A stretch of DNA of 20,765 bases from an uncultured Acidimicrobium sp. Its GTDB lineage: Bacteria > Actinomycetota > Acidimicrobiia > Acidimicrobiales > Ilumatobacteraceae. A program made the position numbers and the translations under genes. Location of the stretch: the NCBI GenBank assembly GCA_903853285.1, contig CAINTF010000218.1:1-20765 (forward strand). The letters run 5' to 3'. Positions 6,861 to 13,775 of this stretch are shown in pieces. The notes under the pieces were generated by a model, which made no database searches, was not told the origin of the DNA, and saw only the letters and a list, made by a program, of their open reading frames with translations. Position 1 is the stretch's first letter. Every line of letters starts with the position of its first letter.

Positions 6861-6913
6861 CGAACCGGTGGGAGATCATGCTCCCCCTTGATCCTCACCG
6901 GTTCGGATCTCCC
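6861..6913. other. Large imperfect palindrome with a competing alternative stem
   Basis: Perfect arms CGAACCGGTG (6861-6870) and CACCGGTTCG (6896-6905) extend inward through a G-T pair, a G-C pair, a one-base bulge at 6873 and GATC/GATC, giving about 16 pairs around a 12-nt loop containing five Cs. The inner left strand GGGAGATC (6870-6877) can instead pair perfectly with GATCTCCC (6906-6913), which excludes most of the inner stem. No T-run follows on either strand, so it does not look like an intrinsic terminator. It lies between the divergent regulator and kinase genes and upstream of both predicted start points. It could be an operator or part of an unannotated small RNA. Confidence 0.7.
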
Positions 6914-6924
6914 CTTCTTCCTGC

Positions 6925-6930
6925 CATGCT
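6925..6930 (+). promoter_or_regulatory. Putative extended -10 of the kinase/lipoprotein operon
   Basis: CATGCT preceded by TGC lies 6 nt before the ATG at 6937. The AGGGA abutting the start codon is too close to serve as a Shine-Dalgarno. Confidence 0.45.
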
Positions 6931-6936
6931 TAGGGA

Positions 6937-8358
6937 ATGAAAGACGTTCGACGCTTTCCAAATTTGTTTGGACTTCGCGGAAGAATGGTCCTGTTTTTTA
7001 GTCTCGGAGCATTCGCTGCAGCACTTGCACTCAGCATCGTGACATTTGCAAGCACTCGCTCGTATCTGCTCAGTCAACGAAGTGAAGTCGCAAAACGCCA
7101 AGCGTTCAACAACGCACAACTTGTACGAACGCTTTACGCGGAAAACCCTGCGGACGTAGATCAACTCATCGCGAATATTCGCAGTGAGCGCGGAGGCTAT
7201 GCGGTGCTGCATCTTGATGCCACAGAATCTGACAGTGAGTATTTCTATGCACAGGAACCACTGCGTTTCACTCAATCGAATTTGCCACAGGATCTCGTAA
7301 ACAAGACACTGCAAGGCGGCACTGGCCGACAACGCTTCACATTTGACTCCAATCCTTACGAAGCAATTGGTGTATCAATACCTTCAATACATGCTCAATA
7401 CTTCGAAGCATTTCCTCTGGCCGACGTGGCAACAACACTCGGCACAATTCAAACAACACTTCTCATCGGCGTCATTCTGATCACGGTTGCTGCAGCCTTT
7501 CTTGGATCGACCACCAGCCGAAATGTTTTACGACCACTTTTGCGAGTAACTGGTGCAGCAGACAACATCGCTACAGGCGGTCTCGACACACGCCTCGAAA
7601 TCGAGAAAGATCCCGATCTAGAGCGACTTGTTACATCCTTCAACGAAATGGCAGATGCCGTGCAACAACGCATCGAACGAGAACAGCGCTTTGCCAGTGA
7701 TGTAAGTCATGAGCTTCGATCACCAGTCACAGCACTTGGTGCCGCAGTAGATGTACTCGTATCCAAACGAGTGGAGTTTTCGGATCGCAACAAGGAAGCA
7801 ATCGACATCCTTGCCTCTCAGGTCAAACGCTTCGATCGCACTGTTGTCGATCTTCTCGAGCTTTCCCGACTTGATGCAGGCGCGAGCGAAAACAACATCG
7901 ACAATGTGCACCTCGCAGATTTGCTCAAACGTATTATGTCGAGGCACGGGTTCGATCAAGTCGCTTTCTCTCCGATTTTGCCTGTGAAGGAAGGATCTAC
8001 CGAAATCGACGACAGTGTGATGGTGGATCGTAGACGTATTGAACGCATCCTCCTCAACCTGCTCGAGAATGCTCGTGATCATGGTGGTGGCGCAACACGT
8101 GTGTCGCTCGATGAACAACAGGATCATTTTGTACTCAGTGTTGAAGACAATGGCCAAGGAATCGCGATTAGCGAACGAAGCCGAATATTTGAGCGCTTTG
8201 CCCGAGGAACTGCAGCACGACTCTCGACGGGCAGTGGCCTCGGATTAGCGATTGTCCAAGAACATGCTCGCGCGTTAGGTGGCACAGCATTCGTCGAAGA
8301 TTCTCCATCAGGTGGAGCAAAGTTTGTTGTAACCATTAAGAAAACGGTTGCATCGTGA
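6937..8358 (+). CDS. Two-component sensor histidine kinase, MtrB-like
   Basis: 473-residue membrane kinase. The first membrane helix is about residues 17-38 and the second about 172-192, enclosing a roughly 130-residue extracytoplasmic sensor region. A HAMP linker follows (about 193-245, including SRNVLRPLLRVTGAADNIA). The H-box FASDVSHELRSPV has phospho-acceptor His258. The ATPase domain shows the N-box NLLENARDHGGG, G1 DNGQGI, an F-box near IFERFARG and G2 GSGLGLAI. Membrane topology and the downstream GerMN lipoprotein match MtrB-LpqB of actinobacteria, which links cell-wall state and division to MtrA. The lipoprotein gene overlaps its stop codon by 4 bp (GTGA). The likely partner is the divergent response regulator at 6074-6769. 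The signal sensed cannot be read from the sequence. Confidence 0.93.
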   Translation: MKDVRRFPNLFGLRGRMVLFFSLGAFAAALALSIVTFASTRSYLLSQRSEVAKRQAFNNAQLVRTLYAENPADVDQLIANIRSERGGYAVLHLDATESDSEYFYAQEPLRFTQSNLPQDLVNKTLQGGTGRQRFTFDSNPYEAIGVSIPSIHAQYFEAFPLADVATTLGTIQTTLLIGVILITVAAAFLGSTTSRNVLRPLLRVTGAADNIATGGLDTRLEIEKDPDLERLVTSFNEMADAVQQRIEREQRFASDVSHELRSPVTALGAAVDVLVSKRVEFSDRNKEAIDILASQVKRFDRTVVDLLELSRLDAGASENNIDNVHLADLLKRIMSRHGFDQVAFSPILPVKEGSTEIDDSVMVDRRRIERILLNLLENARDHGGGATRVSLDEQQDHFVLSVEDNGQGIAISERSRIFERFARGTAARLSTGSGLGLAIVQEHARALGGTAFVEDSPSGGAKFVVTIKKTVAS

Positions 8359-8987
8359 AGCCATCTACGAGGACTTCGTTCGTATGGCAGACAGTGCTGC
8401 TATTTACTGTGCTCTCATCATGCGCAGTACCAAGCAGCGGTTCATATCAAAAGGTTGCTTCGGCTGATATTCCCTTTGGCTTGGACGCACCACAAACGAC
8501 ACTTCCACCAACCACTACGACAATTTCTGACCCCATGAGCACTGACACACTGCCGGTCGCAGTTTCAGAGCCAGTTGATCTCTTCTATATTTCCAACTCA
8601 AAGATCATAAAAGTTCAGCGCAATGTAGCAAGCCCCGCAAATCCATCCCAGGCTTTATCCTCTTTAGTCGAAGGACCGAGTACTAGCCCAGAGTTTGTCG
8701 GACTCCGAACGGCACTCCCACCAACATTTGCCGCAAGCGTCGACGTCATCCGAGGCGTTGCACGAGTTGATGCCACTCGAGCTTTTCTCAATTCACTTTC
8801 AGGACTCGACCAAAAACTTGCAATTGCGCAGATCGTATTGACTTTGACAAGCCGACCGGGTGTCGGGCAGGTGCTTTTTAGTGTTGATGGAAAACTCATT
8901 TCCGTACCACGAGGTCGTGGAGACTCTGTCGCTAGCGGAATTGCCGTAACCTTTGACGACTACTCGTCGCTTATTAGCCAACAATAG
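8355..8987 (+). CDS. GerMN-domain lipoprotein, LpqB-like
   Basis: 210-residue predicted lipoprotein. The N terminus is a short signal peptide with Lys and Arg, the hydrophobic stretch VWQTVLLFTVL and a lipobox LSSC with lipidated Cys23. A Ser/Thr/Pro-rich linker containing TTLPPTTTT follows. The rest (about 70-205) is a GerMN domain: VDLFYISNSKIIKV, then SLVEGP, the conserved core VARVDATRAFL, and QVLFSVDGK near the end. LpqB of mycobacteria has GerMN plus a beta-propeller; this protein has only GerMN and is much shorter. It starts at GTG 8355 overlapping the kinase stop codon, so coupled expression and a role in modulating the kinase are likely by analogy with MtrB-LpqB. era converges, with 11 bp between the stops. 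Confidence 0.87.
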   Translation: MKPSTRTSFVWQTVLLFTVLSSCAVPSSGSYQKVASADIPFGLDAPQTTLPPTTTTISDPMSTDTLPVAVSEPVDLFYISNSKIIKVQRNVASPANPSQALSSLVEGPSTSPEFVGLRTALPPTFAASVDVIRGVARVDATRAFLNSLSGLDQKLAIAQIVLTLTSRPGVGQVLFSVDGKLISVPRGRGDSVASGIAVTFDDYSSLISQQ

Positions 8988-8998
8988 TTGCGACCGAT

Positions 8999-9838
8999 TT
9001 AGTAGCCCAAGCGCTCCACACGCTCTGGTCGCTGTTGCCAGTTTTTGTCAACCACAACTGCCAGTTCAAGAAATGTTCCACTCGGCAACTGTCGTCGCAC
9101 ATTTGTGCCAACGATCTTGAGCATTGCACCGTTTTTGCCGATGACCATTCCCTTTTGGCTCTCGCGTTCAACAACAATCTCGCAACGAATTCTTGGTGGC
9201 TCATACTCGGTTACCCGCGTCGCAATGGAATAAGGCAGTTCTTCGTGCGTGTTCTCAAGCAATTGCTCACGCACCAATTCGGCAATCCAAACGCTGTCTG
9301 GTGTTTCCGTCACCATGTCAACTGGGTACAACAACTCACCTTCAGGCATACGCGAAGCCAAATATGCGGTGAGTTCTGCAACCCCGTCGCCAGTCTTGGC
9401 ACTAATAGGGAAATATTCTGCGGCGCCTAATGCTGAGAGGGCCTGCAATTGTTTGAGGATTTTTGCTGGTTCTGCTCGATCGATCTTGTTCAGAATCACG
9501 ACCGCATTTGACATGTCAATGTGGCTGCTTACATATTTATCGCCGGTACCAAAAGTCTGTGTCGCATCAATGACCAGGCACACCACGTCCACATCTTTGG
9601 TTGACTCAATCGCTGTGGCGTTAACGCGTTCGCCGAGAGCACTCACTGCTTTATGAATACCAGGAGTATCGACAAAGATAAGTTGAGTTTCTGCTGTCGT
9701 CAAGACGCCACGAATTCGGTTGCGAGTGGTTTGGGGCTTGTCGGAAACAATGCTGACTTTCTTGCCGCAAATCGCATTGAGCAGCGTCGACTTGCCAACA
9801 TTTGGTCGACCAACAAAAGAGACAAAACCAGAACGCAT
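8999..9838 (-). CDS. era: GTPase Era
   Basis: Essential GTPase that binds 16S rRNA near its 3' end and assists 30S subunit maturation. The 279 residues carry G1 GRPNVGKS (10-17), the switch segment with QTTRNRIRG, G3 DTPG (57-60), G4 NKID (117-120) and SAK in PISAKTGDG as G5. The C-terminal KH domain has KGMVIGKNGAMLK, with the GxxG-type loop that contacts RNA. Length and order are normal for the family. era stands alone here, not next to recO or ybeY as in many bacteria. The ATG at 9838 has no Shine-Dalgarno. TAGCCT lies 7 nt upstream, as in the menG promoter. Confidence 0.97.
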   Translation of the reverse strand: MRSGFVSFVGRPNVGKSTLLNAICGKKVSIVSDKPQTTRNRIRGVLTTAETQLIFVDTPGIHKAVSALGERVNATAIESTKDVDVVCLVIDATQTFGTGDKYVSSHIDMSNAVVILNKIDRAEPAKILKQLQALSALGAAEYFPISAKTGDGVAELTAYLASRMPEGELLYPVDMVTETPDSVWIAELVREQLLENTHEELPYSIATRVTEYEPPRIRCEIVVERESQKGMVIGKNGAMLKIVGTNVRRQLPSGTFLELAVVVDKNWQQRPERVERLGY

Positions 9839-9845
9839 GAACTAC

Positions 9846-9851
9846 AGGCTA
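9846..9851 (-). promoter_or_regulatory. Putative -10 element of era
   Basis: TAGCCT (TANNNT) lies 7 nt before the ATG at 9838. The identical hexamer at the same distance precedes the menG GTG start. Confidence 0.5.
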
Positions 9852-9888
9852 CGAGTAGAAGATGTGTCCCCTCGGGACTTGGCGCTGC

Positions 9889-9894
9889 CATAAT
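9889..9894 (+). promoter_or_regulatory. Putative extended -10 of the small membrane protein gene
   Basis: CATAAT, one mismatch from the TATAAT consensus and preceded by TGC, lies 6 nt before the ATG at 9901. It is the clearest -10 of the set and supports starting the gene at 9901. Confidence 0.6.
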
Positions 9895-9900
9895 GCAAAG

Positions 9901-10359
9901 ATGCAAAACATCGACCCCAAAAAGTGGTTTGACCGAATGCAGCCACAAACACTTCAAATCGCTACCTGGTTGTTGTACTTCGACGGATTCTTCGCTCTTG
10001 TAAGCGTGCTCGACAAAAGTGGCCACTGGGGCTATCTGCGTTACCGCTATTCCTTTGGCATCTTGCTCGGGTTCATCTCAGTTGCCCTCTATGCCCTGGG
10101 TGGTTTGCTGATGGCGAACGAACGCAAGATTGGCTACAGAATTAGTGTCGCCGCTGCTTTCTCGCCAATTGTGCTCCGCTTCATGGCCGTGCGATCTGTT
10201 GCTTCAGACTTCTTGCTCAATACGCCGATCAAGTTCACCGACTATTTCACCGGACGTGTATTCGGTGGCTCCGTTGTCAGTAGCGCCTTTGACATCGCAC
10301 TCATTGCGCTACTCCTCCACAACCAGTCCCGTGAGCACCAACGCATCTGGTATCGCTAA
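9901..10359 (+). CDS. Small integral membrane protein of unknown function
   Basis: 152 residues that I do not recognise as a named family. It begins with a short charged, amphipathic segment (MQNIDPKKWFDRMQPQT), followed by about four hydrophobic stretches: roughly 18-36 (QIATWLLYFDGFFALVSVL), 50-70 (FGILLGFISVALYALGGLL), 78-95 (YRISVAAAFSPIVLRFMA) and 128-140 (DIALIALLL). The C terminus is basic (REHQRIWYR). No catalytic motif is visible. The reading frame is open from 9862, but the ATG at 9901 is preferred because a near-consensus -10 ends 6 nt before it. It is divergent from era (62 bp apart), and its stop codon forms part of the putative maoC promoter. Confidence 0.75.
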   Translation: MQNIDPKKWFDRMQPQTLQIATWLLYFDGFFALVSVLDKSGHWGYLRYRYSFGILLGFISVALYALGGLLMANERKIGYRISVAAAFSPIVLRFMAVRSVASDFLLNTPIKFTDYFTGRVFGGSVVSSAFDIALIALLLHNQSREHQRIWYR

Positions 10360-10362
10360 ACT
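10357..10362 (+). promoter_or_regulatory. Putative -10 element of the MaoC-like gene, fused to the upstream stop codon
   Basis: TAAACT (TANNNT) lies 6 nt before the ATG at 10369. Its first three bases are the TAA stop codon of the upstream membrane protein gene. Confidence 0.45.
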
Positions 10363-10368
10363 TTGAAC

Positions 10369-10824
10369 ATGACCACAATCATCAAAGACCACGAAGACCT
10401 TAAAGCCCATGTTGGACAACACTTGGGCTACAGCGACTACTTGACCGTCACACAAGAACAAGTACAACTTTTCGCCGATGCCACAGGTGATCATCAGTGG
10501 ATTCACCTCGATGTAGAAAAAGCAAAGACTGGCCCATTTGGCCAAACCATCGCACACGGTTACCTCACATTGTCACTGGCACCCGTCCTGATGGCAGGCA
10601 TCTGGCGCCATGAAGGCACCAAGATGGGCGTCAACTATGGAGCAAACAAAATCCGATTCATGTCCCCAGTTCCAGTAGGTTCAAAAATTCGAGCTGGTGC
10701 AAAATTGCTCCAGGTTGACGACATTGCCGGTGGTGCTCAGGTCGTAGTTGAAACAACGTTTGAAGTTGAAGGTGCGACAAAGCCTTCGTGCGTTGCAGAG
10801 CTCATCTTTCGCTATTACTACTAG
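10369..10824 (+). CDS. MaoC/NodN-type hot-dog dehydratase
   Basis: 151-residue single hot-dog domain of the (R)-specific enoyl-CoA hydratase family, which hydrates trans-2-enoyl-CoA or performs the reverse reaction. The hydratase-2 signature is present: FADATGDHQWIHLD with Asp41 and His46 as the catalytic pair, followed by GQTIAHGYLTLSL. NYGANKIRFMSPVPVGSKIRA is the usual second strand region. NodN-like members have exactly this layout, and their substrates are mostly unassigned. An in-frame TTG at 10363 would add two residues, but the ATG at 10369 is better placed relative to the -10. It converges on the LLM oxidoreductase with zero bases between the stop codons. A lipid or acyl-CoA role fits the neighbouring acyl-CoA dehydrogenase but is not proven. 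Confidence 0.88.
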   Translation: MTTIIKDHEDLKAHVGQHLGYSDYLTVTQEQVQLFADATGDHQWIHLDVEKAKTGPFGQTIAHGYLTLSLAPVLMAGIWRHEGTKMGVNYGANKIRFMSPVPVGSKIRAGAKLLQVDDIAGGAQVVVETTFEVEGATKPSCVAELIFRYYY

Positions 10825-11790
10825 TTAGCGATATTTCGCCATGATCTTGGCGAACTCATCCATTGTGTGTGTGCTTGGGTAATCAACACACCACGGAATG
10901 AACCCAGTGCAACCGACCTTGATGTATTGCTCAATCTTCTCGGCAACTTGTTCTGGTGTACCAACGATGTTGGATCGCTGCCATGTTTCGAACTGATCGC
11001 CACGACCACTCGCAATCTGAAATTCACGACACTCCTGTTCGGTGTCACGAATTAATATTTCACCCGAAATCGTCTTCCCAATTTCGTCGGCGTCTCGACC
11101 AACGTTGAGGCAATGACCCTTCAATATCTCAACCTTGCGTGCAAAGTCCTCTGGTGACCCACCAAAGTTGGAATAGTCAGCGTGCTGAGCAACAACTCGA
11201 AGCGTCGGCTGCTCGCCACCACCACCTACCCAAATTGGTGGATGTGGATTCTGCAAAGGTTTTGGATCGCAGTTAGCACGTGATGTTTGGTAATACTTTC
11301 CCTCATATGTCGCTTCTTCTTGCGACCACATCATCTTCACGATTTCCACAGTTTCGCGCAACATCCCAATGCGATCTTTAGGTACCGGAAACTGATAGCC
11401 GTAGCTCCTAAATTCGTTTTCGTACCAGCCTGCACCGATACCCCAGTCCAAGCGTCCACCCGAGATCACATCAAGCGTTGACGTGATCTTGGCAAGCAAC
11501 GCTGGTGGTCGATACAACGCACAACCCACCATCTGTCCAAGACGGATTCGGGTAGTCAATTGACTGATTGCGGCCATAACTGTCCAGCACTCAAATACAG
11601 CCTCGTGTGCCGGACGCGGGACGTTATGGAAATGGTCGTACACCCAAATCGAGTCAAAGCCGAGTTTTTCTGCACGGAGCGCAATATCTACTGAAGCTTG
11701 CCATTTTTCGGCTGCTGTTGGGATCTTTACTAACTCCATTTTCCAACCCTGAGGGATGAACACTCCAAACGTGATGTGTTGCTTTGTCAT
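10825..11790 (-). CDS. LLM-class (luciferase-like) F420-dependent oxidoreductase
   Basis: 321-residue TIM-barrel protein of the luciferase-like superfamily. In actinobacteria, proteins of this type mostly use coenzyme F420, though some members use FMN. Typical segments are ITFGVFIPQG at the N terminus, AEKLGFDSIWVYDHF, RIRLGQMV, LAKITSTLDVISGGRLDWGIGAGW, WVGGGGEQPTLRVVAQHADYSNF and VGTPEQVAEKIEQYIKVGCTGF. Read by eye it resembles the subfamily annotated as probable F420-dependent oxidoreductases of unknown substrate. Its ATG overlaps the stop codon of the acyl-CoA dehydrogenase gene (ATGA at 11787-11790). The two are therefore co-expressed and may act on the same substrate. Cofactor use is inferred from family and taxonomy. 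Confidence 0.9.
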   Translation of the reverse strand: MTKQHITFGVFIPQGWKMELVKIPTAAEKWQASVDIALRAEKLGFDSIWVYDHFHNVPRPAHEAVFECWTVMAAISQLTTRIRLGQMVGCALYRPPALLAKITSTLDVISGGRLDWGIGAGWYENEFRSYGYQFPVPKDRIGMLRETVEIVKMMWSQEEATYEGKYYQTSRANCDPKPLQNPHPPIWVGGGGEQPTLRVVAQHADYSNFGGSPEDFARKVEILKGHCLNVGRDADEIGKTISGEILIRDTEQECREFQIASGRGDQFETWQRSNIVGTPEQVAEKIEQYIKVGCTGFIPWCVDYPSTHTMDEFAKIMAKYR

Positions 11791-13007
11791 AATGGCAAAT
11801 CTCCAGTGGCTTTCTTTGTAGAACCATGATCTTTATATGCGGCAATTGTGCGTTGAGCGATTCGCATTTGGTGGATTTCATCAGCACCGTCTGCAAAGCG
11901 ACTCCATCGAGCTTGCTGCAACATTCCAGCAAGTGGCGTATCGGTTGAGTAGCCCAAAGCACCATGCACTTGAATTGCTCGGTCAACTATTCGCCACAAA
12001 CTATTTGCAACAAAGTGCTTGGCCATGGAGACTTCACTCGTAAATTCGAGTCCGTGTTCAATTTTGTATGCAGCGTGCAAGACCATGAGTTTGCATTGGT
12101 ACAACTCCATCGCTGAATCTGCGATCAACCACTGAATTCCCTGCTTCTCCGCCAAGATTGAACCATGTGAGTACCTGTCAAGTGAGCGTGCGACCATCAT
12201 GTCGAGCGCAGTTTCGGCTTGGCCGATCCAACGCATGCAATGCGCGAGACGAGCTGGACCTAATCGATACTGACCGAGCAAGTGACCCTGTCCACGGCCA
12301 CCAAGCATGCTGCTCGCCGGTACTCGCAAATCCTTGATCAAAATTTCGCAATGGTTGTGTCCACCAGACATCGTCTCTACATCACGTACGACATTCCATC
12401 CTTCGCTCGGGATGTCAACAATGAAACACGAGTTTGCGGCTTGAGGTAGATCTGGATCCTCTTCAGTTCGCGCAACTAATAATGCAAACTGTGCACCCCT
12501 TGCTCCAGAGATGAACCACTTGTGACCATTGATCACCCATTCGTCACCGTCTTGATACGCGAAAGTCTTAATCAGAGTTGGATCACTACCTGCGACTTCT
12601 GGTTCGGTCATCGCGAAACATGAGCGTGCGGTACCTTCGCACAACGGCCGCAGATATTTCTCTTTCTGCTCTGGTGTTGCCCAGTGCAACAGCGTGTGCT
12701 GGTTGCCTTCATCTGGAGCCTGAGCATTAAGCACGAAAGGTCCAATGCTGACCTTGGCCGCTTCTGCGGAGACGGCGGCCATCGCGGTTGGTCCAAGACC
12801 CATGCCGCCCCATTCTGCAGGCATATGTGGAAGCCACAATTTCCAATCTTCTCGCGCAACTTTTCGCAATTTCACAATTGTCTTGACAACCTGAGATCGA
12901 TCATGCTGATCAATTGATTCCCACTGCGGCCGCACCACCGTGTCCATAAACTCGCGAACCTGCATCCGAACTTTCTCGACTTCTGGCGGGAAGGAAAAAT
13001 CAATCAT
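11787..13007 (-). CDS. Acyl-CoA dehydrogenase family protein (ACAD10/11-like C-terminal pattern)
   Basis: Flavoprotein that oxidises acyl-CoA thioesters or a related substrate. From the ATG at 13007 it has 406 residues. Features: the N-terminal helical domain starting MIDFSFPPEVEKVRMQVREF, the flavin-binding region CFAMTEPEVAGSDPT followed by WVINGHKWFISGA, and the C-terminal helices with QVHGALGYSTDTPLAGM and RWSRFADGADEIHQMRIAQ. Where MCAD-type enzymes have the catalytic Tyr-Glu-Gly-Thr, this one has Ala-Asp-Gly-Ala, as in ACAD10/11-like proteins. The catalytic base may therefore be Asp or lie elsewhere. The frame is open up to 13079, but that extension overlaps the menG promoter and has no homology. 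CAAACT lies 6 nt before the chosen ATG. It forms an operon with the LLM oxidoreductase. Confidence 0.92.
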   Translation of the reverse strand: MIDFSFPPEVEKVRMQVREFMDTVVRPQWESIDQHDRSQVVKTIVKLRKVAREDWKLWLPHMPAEWGGMGLGPTAMAAVSAEAAKVSIGPFVLNAQAPDEGNQHTLLHWATPEQKEKYLRPLCEGTARSCFAMTEPEVAGSDPTLIKTFAYQDGDEWVINGHKWFISGARGAQFALLVARTEEDPDLPQAANSCFIVDIPSEGWNVVRDVETMSGGHNHCEILIKDLRVPASSMLGGRGQGHLLGQYRLGPARLAHCMRWIGQAETALDMMVARSLDRYSHGSILAEKQGIQWLIADSAMELYQCKLMVLHAAYKIEHGLEFTSEVSMAKHFVANSLWRIVDRAIQVHGALGYSTDTPLAGMLQQARWSRFADGADEIHQMRIAQRTIAAYKDHGSTKKATGDLPL

Positions 13008-13013
13008 CTTGCA

Positions 13014-13019
13014 AGTTTG
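13014..13019 (-). promoter_or_regulatory. Putative -10 element of the acyl-CoA dehydrogenase operon
   Basis: CAAACT (nAnnnT) lies 6 nt before the ATG at 13007. There is no TGn extension, so support is modest. Confidence 0.35.
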
Positions 13020-13058
13020 CCCGATCAAGACACATTGCCACGAGTCGGCTTCTGGTCG

Positions 13059-13064
13059 TAGCCT
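13059..13064 (+). promoter_or_regulatory. Putative -10 element of the menG-menF operon
   Basis: TAGCCT (TANNNT) lies 7 nt before the GTG at 13072. It has the same hexamer and spacing as the era promoter and supports the GTG as the start. Confidence 0.5.
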
Positions 13065-13071
13065 GAATACT

Positions 13072-13773
13072 GTGAACAATGCTTGGGACTCGGTCGACTT
13101 ACCCCAGGGTCAAGCCAAAGTACATGCCGTTCGGAGCATGTTTGATGCAATAGCCCCGCGCTACGACCTCGTCAATCGAATTATGACGTTTCGTCTCGAT
13201 GTGCGCTGGAGACGTAAAGCCATTCGCAGTCTTGGACTTGCCGCAAACAGCGTCATTCTCGATTTGGCTAGCGGTACTGGCGACATGTGCATCGATCTGC
13301 GAAAGTCTGGCTACCAGCCTCTTTCAATGGATCTCTCTTTAGGAATGCTGATCGCTGACCGAAGTCATGCCCCTCGCACGCAAACTGACATTTTGCAGTT
13401 GCCTTGTGCCAACGAATCCGTCGACGGGGTTACTTGTGGATTTGCGCTGCGAAATCTGCTCGACCTCAATACGTTCTTCGCGGAACTCTCCCGAGTTACG
13501 AAATCCGGTGGGCGCATTGCCTTGCTCGATGTAGGCATACCAACGAACCCACTCATCAAGTGGGGCAACAGCATTTACTTCGGCAAAATCGTTCCGCGAA
13601 TCGGTGGCTTGCTGTCCAACCGTGCCGCCTATAACTATCTTCCTAAAAGTGTCGCCTATCTTCCCTCGCCTGCCGCAATGGTTGAAATGTTGACTCGAAA
13701 TGGATTTACATCTGTTGAGCACCGACAGCTCTCTGGTGGTCTCACACAATTACTGCTCGCGACCAAGGCGTAA
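13072..13773 (+). CDS. menG: Demethylmenaquinone methyltransferase
   Basis: SAM-dependent C-methyltransferase of the UbiE/MenG family that converts demethylmenaquinone to menaquinone, the last step of the pathway. It has 233 residues from GTG 13072. Recognisable parts are VRSMFDAIAPRYDLVNRIMTF at the N terminus (read in pieces), the SAM motif I VILDLASGTGDM (60-71), DGVTCGFALRNLLDLN, the motif region SGGRIALLDVGIP, and a C-terminal YNYLPKSVAYLPSPAAMVEML, all typical of UbiE. An upstream ATG at 12940 is in frame, but that stretch overlaps the divergent acyl-CoA dehydrogenase and lacks homology. The GTG has a TAGCCT element 7 nt upstream and gives a normal length. menF follows after 2 nt. The chemistry cannot be separated from ubiquinone methylation by sequence alone, but the Men genes around it settle the role. 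Confidence 0.93.
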   Translation: MNNAWDSVDLPQGQAKVHAVRSMFDAIAPRYDLVNRIMTFRLDVRWRRKAIRSLGLAANSVILDLASGTGDMCIDLRKSGYQPLSMDLSLGMLIADRSHAPRTQTDILQLPCANESVDGVTCGFALRNLLDLNTFFAELSRVTKSGGRIALLDVGIPTNPLIKWGNSIYFGKIVPRIGGLLSNRAAYNYLPKSVAYLPSPAAMVEMLTRNGFTSVEHRQLSGGLTQLLLATKA

Positions 13774-13775
13774 CG

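Noticed and set aside
6861..6913. Palindrome as an intrinsic terminator or a tRNA T-arm remnant
   Set aside because: No T-run follows on either strand and no gene ends there. GGTTCGGAT looks superficially like a T-loop, but the flanking bases do not form a T-stem or acceptor.
12940..13071. ATG at 12940 as the menG start
   Set aside because: The added 44 residues overlap the acyl-CoA dehydrogenase gene and its promoter and do not resemble UbiE/MenG N termini; GTG 13072 gives a normal length.
13008..13079. 24-residue N-terminal extension of the acyl-CoA dehydrogenase
   Set aside because: No family similarity, and it overlaps the start of menG; MIDFSFPPE is the usual beginning.
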